A DNA stretch of 40,694 bases, taken from the NCBI GenBank assembly GCA_003235365.1, contig QJWJ01000378.1, positions 1 through 40,694 on the forward strand, read 5' to 3'. Source of the stretch: Deltaproteobacteria bacterium. GTDB lineage: Bacteria > Myxococcota_A > Polyangia > Polyangiales > Polyangiaceae. The notes under the pieces were generated by a model, which ran no database searches, was not told the origin of the DNA, and was given only the letters and a program-made list of their open reading frames with translations. Shown here piece by piece: positions 40,488-40,694 of this stretch (positions are counted from its first letter, which is position 1; every line of letters begins with the position of its first letter). Made by a program: the position numbers and the translations under genes.

Positions 40488-40694
40488 TCAAGGGGCGGGG
40501 TTGCTTGCAGAGAAGCTGCGAGGCTTGATCTCGAAGCTGGTCCACTCGATGGGCATCTCCGTTTGGTCCTCATCCCGAGTGATGTGGTGATGCCGGTTCG
40601 CATACCAAACCACCAAGTCGGCACCATCGACCGATTGCCCATTGACCATTTGGGACACGTTTGCGGCAGGCGACGAGCAACTGGCCCCCGGATT
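40488..40694 (-). CDS. Copper amine oxidase, C-terminal end only
   Basis: The minus-strand frame is open from the window end to a TGA at 40488-40490 and codes 68 residues. It matches the C-terminus of copper amine oxidases: GADLVVWYAN, then a His-rich HHHITRDED, where the conserved 'H.PR.ED' element carries the third copper-ligand histidine, then MPIEWTSFEIKPRSF and a terminal NPAP (family: MPV.W..F.L.P..FF...P). In this family a copper and a topaquinone made from a tyrosine oxidise primary amines to aldehydes with release of H2O2 and ammonia. The topaquinone tyrosine and most of the enzyme lie outside the window. The downstream membrane protein is probably in the same operon. Confidence 0.72.
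   Translation of the reverse strand, partial: NPGASCSSPAANVSQMVNGQSVDGADLVVWYANRHHHITRDEDQTEMPIEWTSFEIKPRSFSASNPAP

Noticed and set aside
39730..40590. Plus-strand open frame of about 286 codons at the end of the window
   Set aside because: It is Ser/Gly/Arg-rich and opposite a minus-strand gene with a membrane segment and the amine oxidase tail. No ribosome binding site or domain.

Overview
The window is GC-rich and looks like chromosome of a myxobacterium (Myxococcota, probably a Polyangia/Sorangiineae-like lineage). This rests on gene content, not on a marker gene. It carries many secreted cysteine-rich lipoproteins, a 13-unit DUF4215 ('Myxococcus cysteine-rich') repeat protein, a DUF1592/DUF1588 + DUF1552 gene pair, a long TPR-CHAT protein, a large EGF-repeat lipoprotein and many stand-alone regulators. 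There is no rRNA, no complete tRNA, no CRISPR array, and no transposase or integrase gene. The only tRNA-like sequence is a 3' fragment near 31.4 kb.

Layout. 0-0.8 kb: 3' end of a HEAT-like protein. 0.8-4.2 kb: an operon on the minus strand (Tat-exported nitroreductase-like protein, then an MddA-like membrane methyltransferase) divergent from a GlxA/AraC-type regulator. 4.4-5.9 kb: cysteine-rich lipoprotein. 6.1-9.7 kb, all minus: a LuxR-type regulator, a hairpin, then three genes overlapping by 4 bp (LOG phosphoribohydrolase, trans-isoprenyl diphosphate synthase homologue, HAD phosphatase). 9.9-14.9 kb: a giant lipoprotein with EGF repeats, a LamG domain, a HExxH metallopeptidase-like domain and a SASA-type esterase domain. 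15.6-20 kb: DUF1592 and DUF1552 genes followed by a PhyH-type dioxygenase. 20-27.5 kb, all minus: secreted esterase, TPR-CHAT protein, DUF4215 lipoprotein. 28-29.5 kb: di-heme cytochrome c lipoprotein. 29.6-31.1 kb: a nucleic-acid-deaminase-like protein, next to a truncated tRNA-Arg and two hairpins (31.3-31.5 kb). 31.7-33.1 kb: GT39-like membrane glycosyltransferase. 33.2-35.7 kb: LysR regulator divergent from two overlapping genes for probable outer-membrane proteins. 35.9-38.1 kb: exported PAP2 phosphatase and an AraC regulator. 38.6-39.6 kb: cysteine-rich lipoprotein with a terminator. 39.8-40.7 kb: a single-pass membrane protein downstream of the 3' end of a copper amine oxidase gene.

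How the genes work together. Most of the window encodes envelope and extracellular functions (adhesive repeats, carbohydrate/ester hydrolysis, heme and Tat oxidoreductases), each usually paired with its own regulator. The best candidates for something little described are the LOG/isoprenoid-synthase/HAD operon, the EGF-LamG-peptidase-esterase protein, and the deaminase gene beside the tRNA remnant. All functional statements are from motif reading by eye; no search was run.
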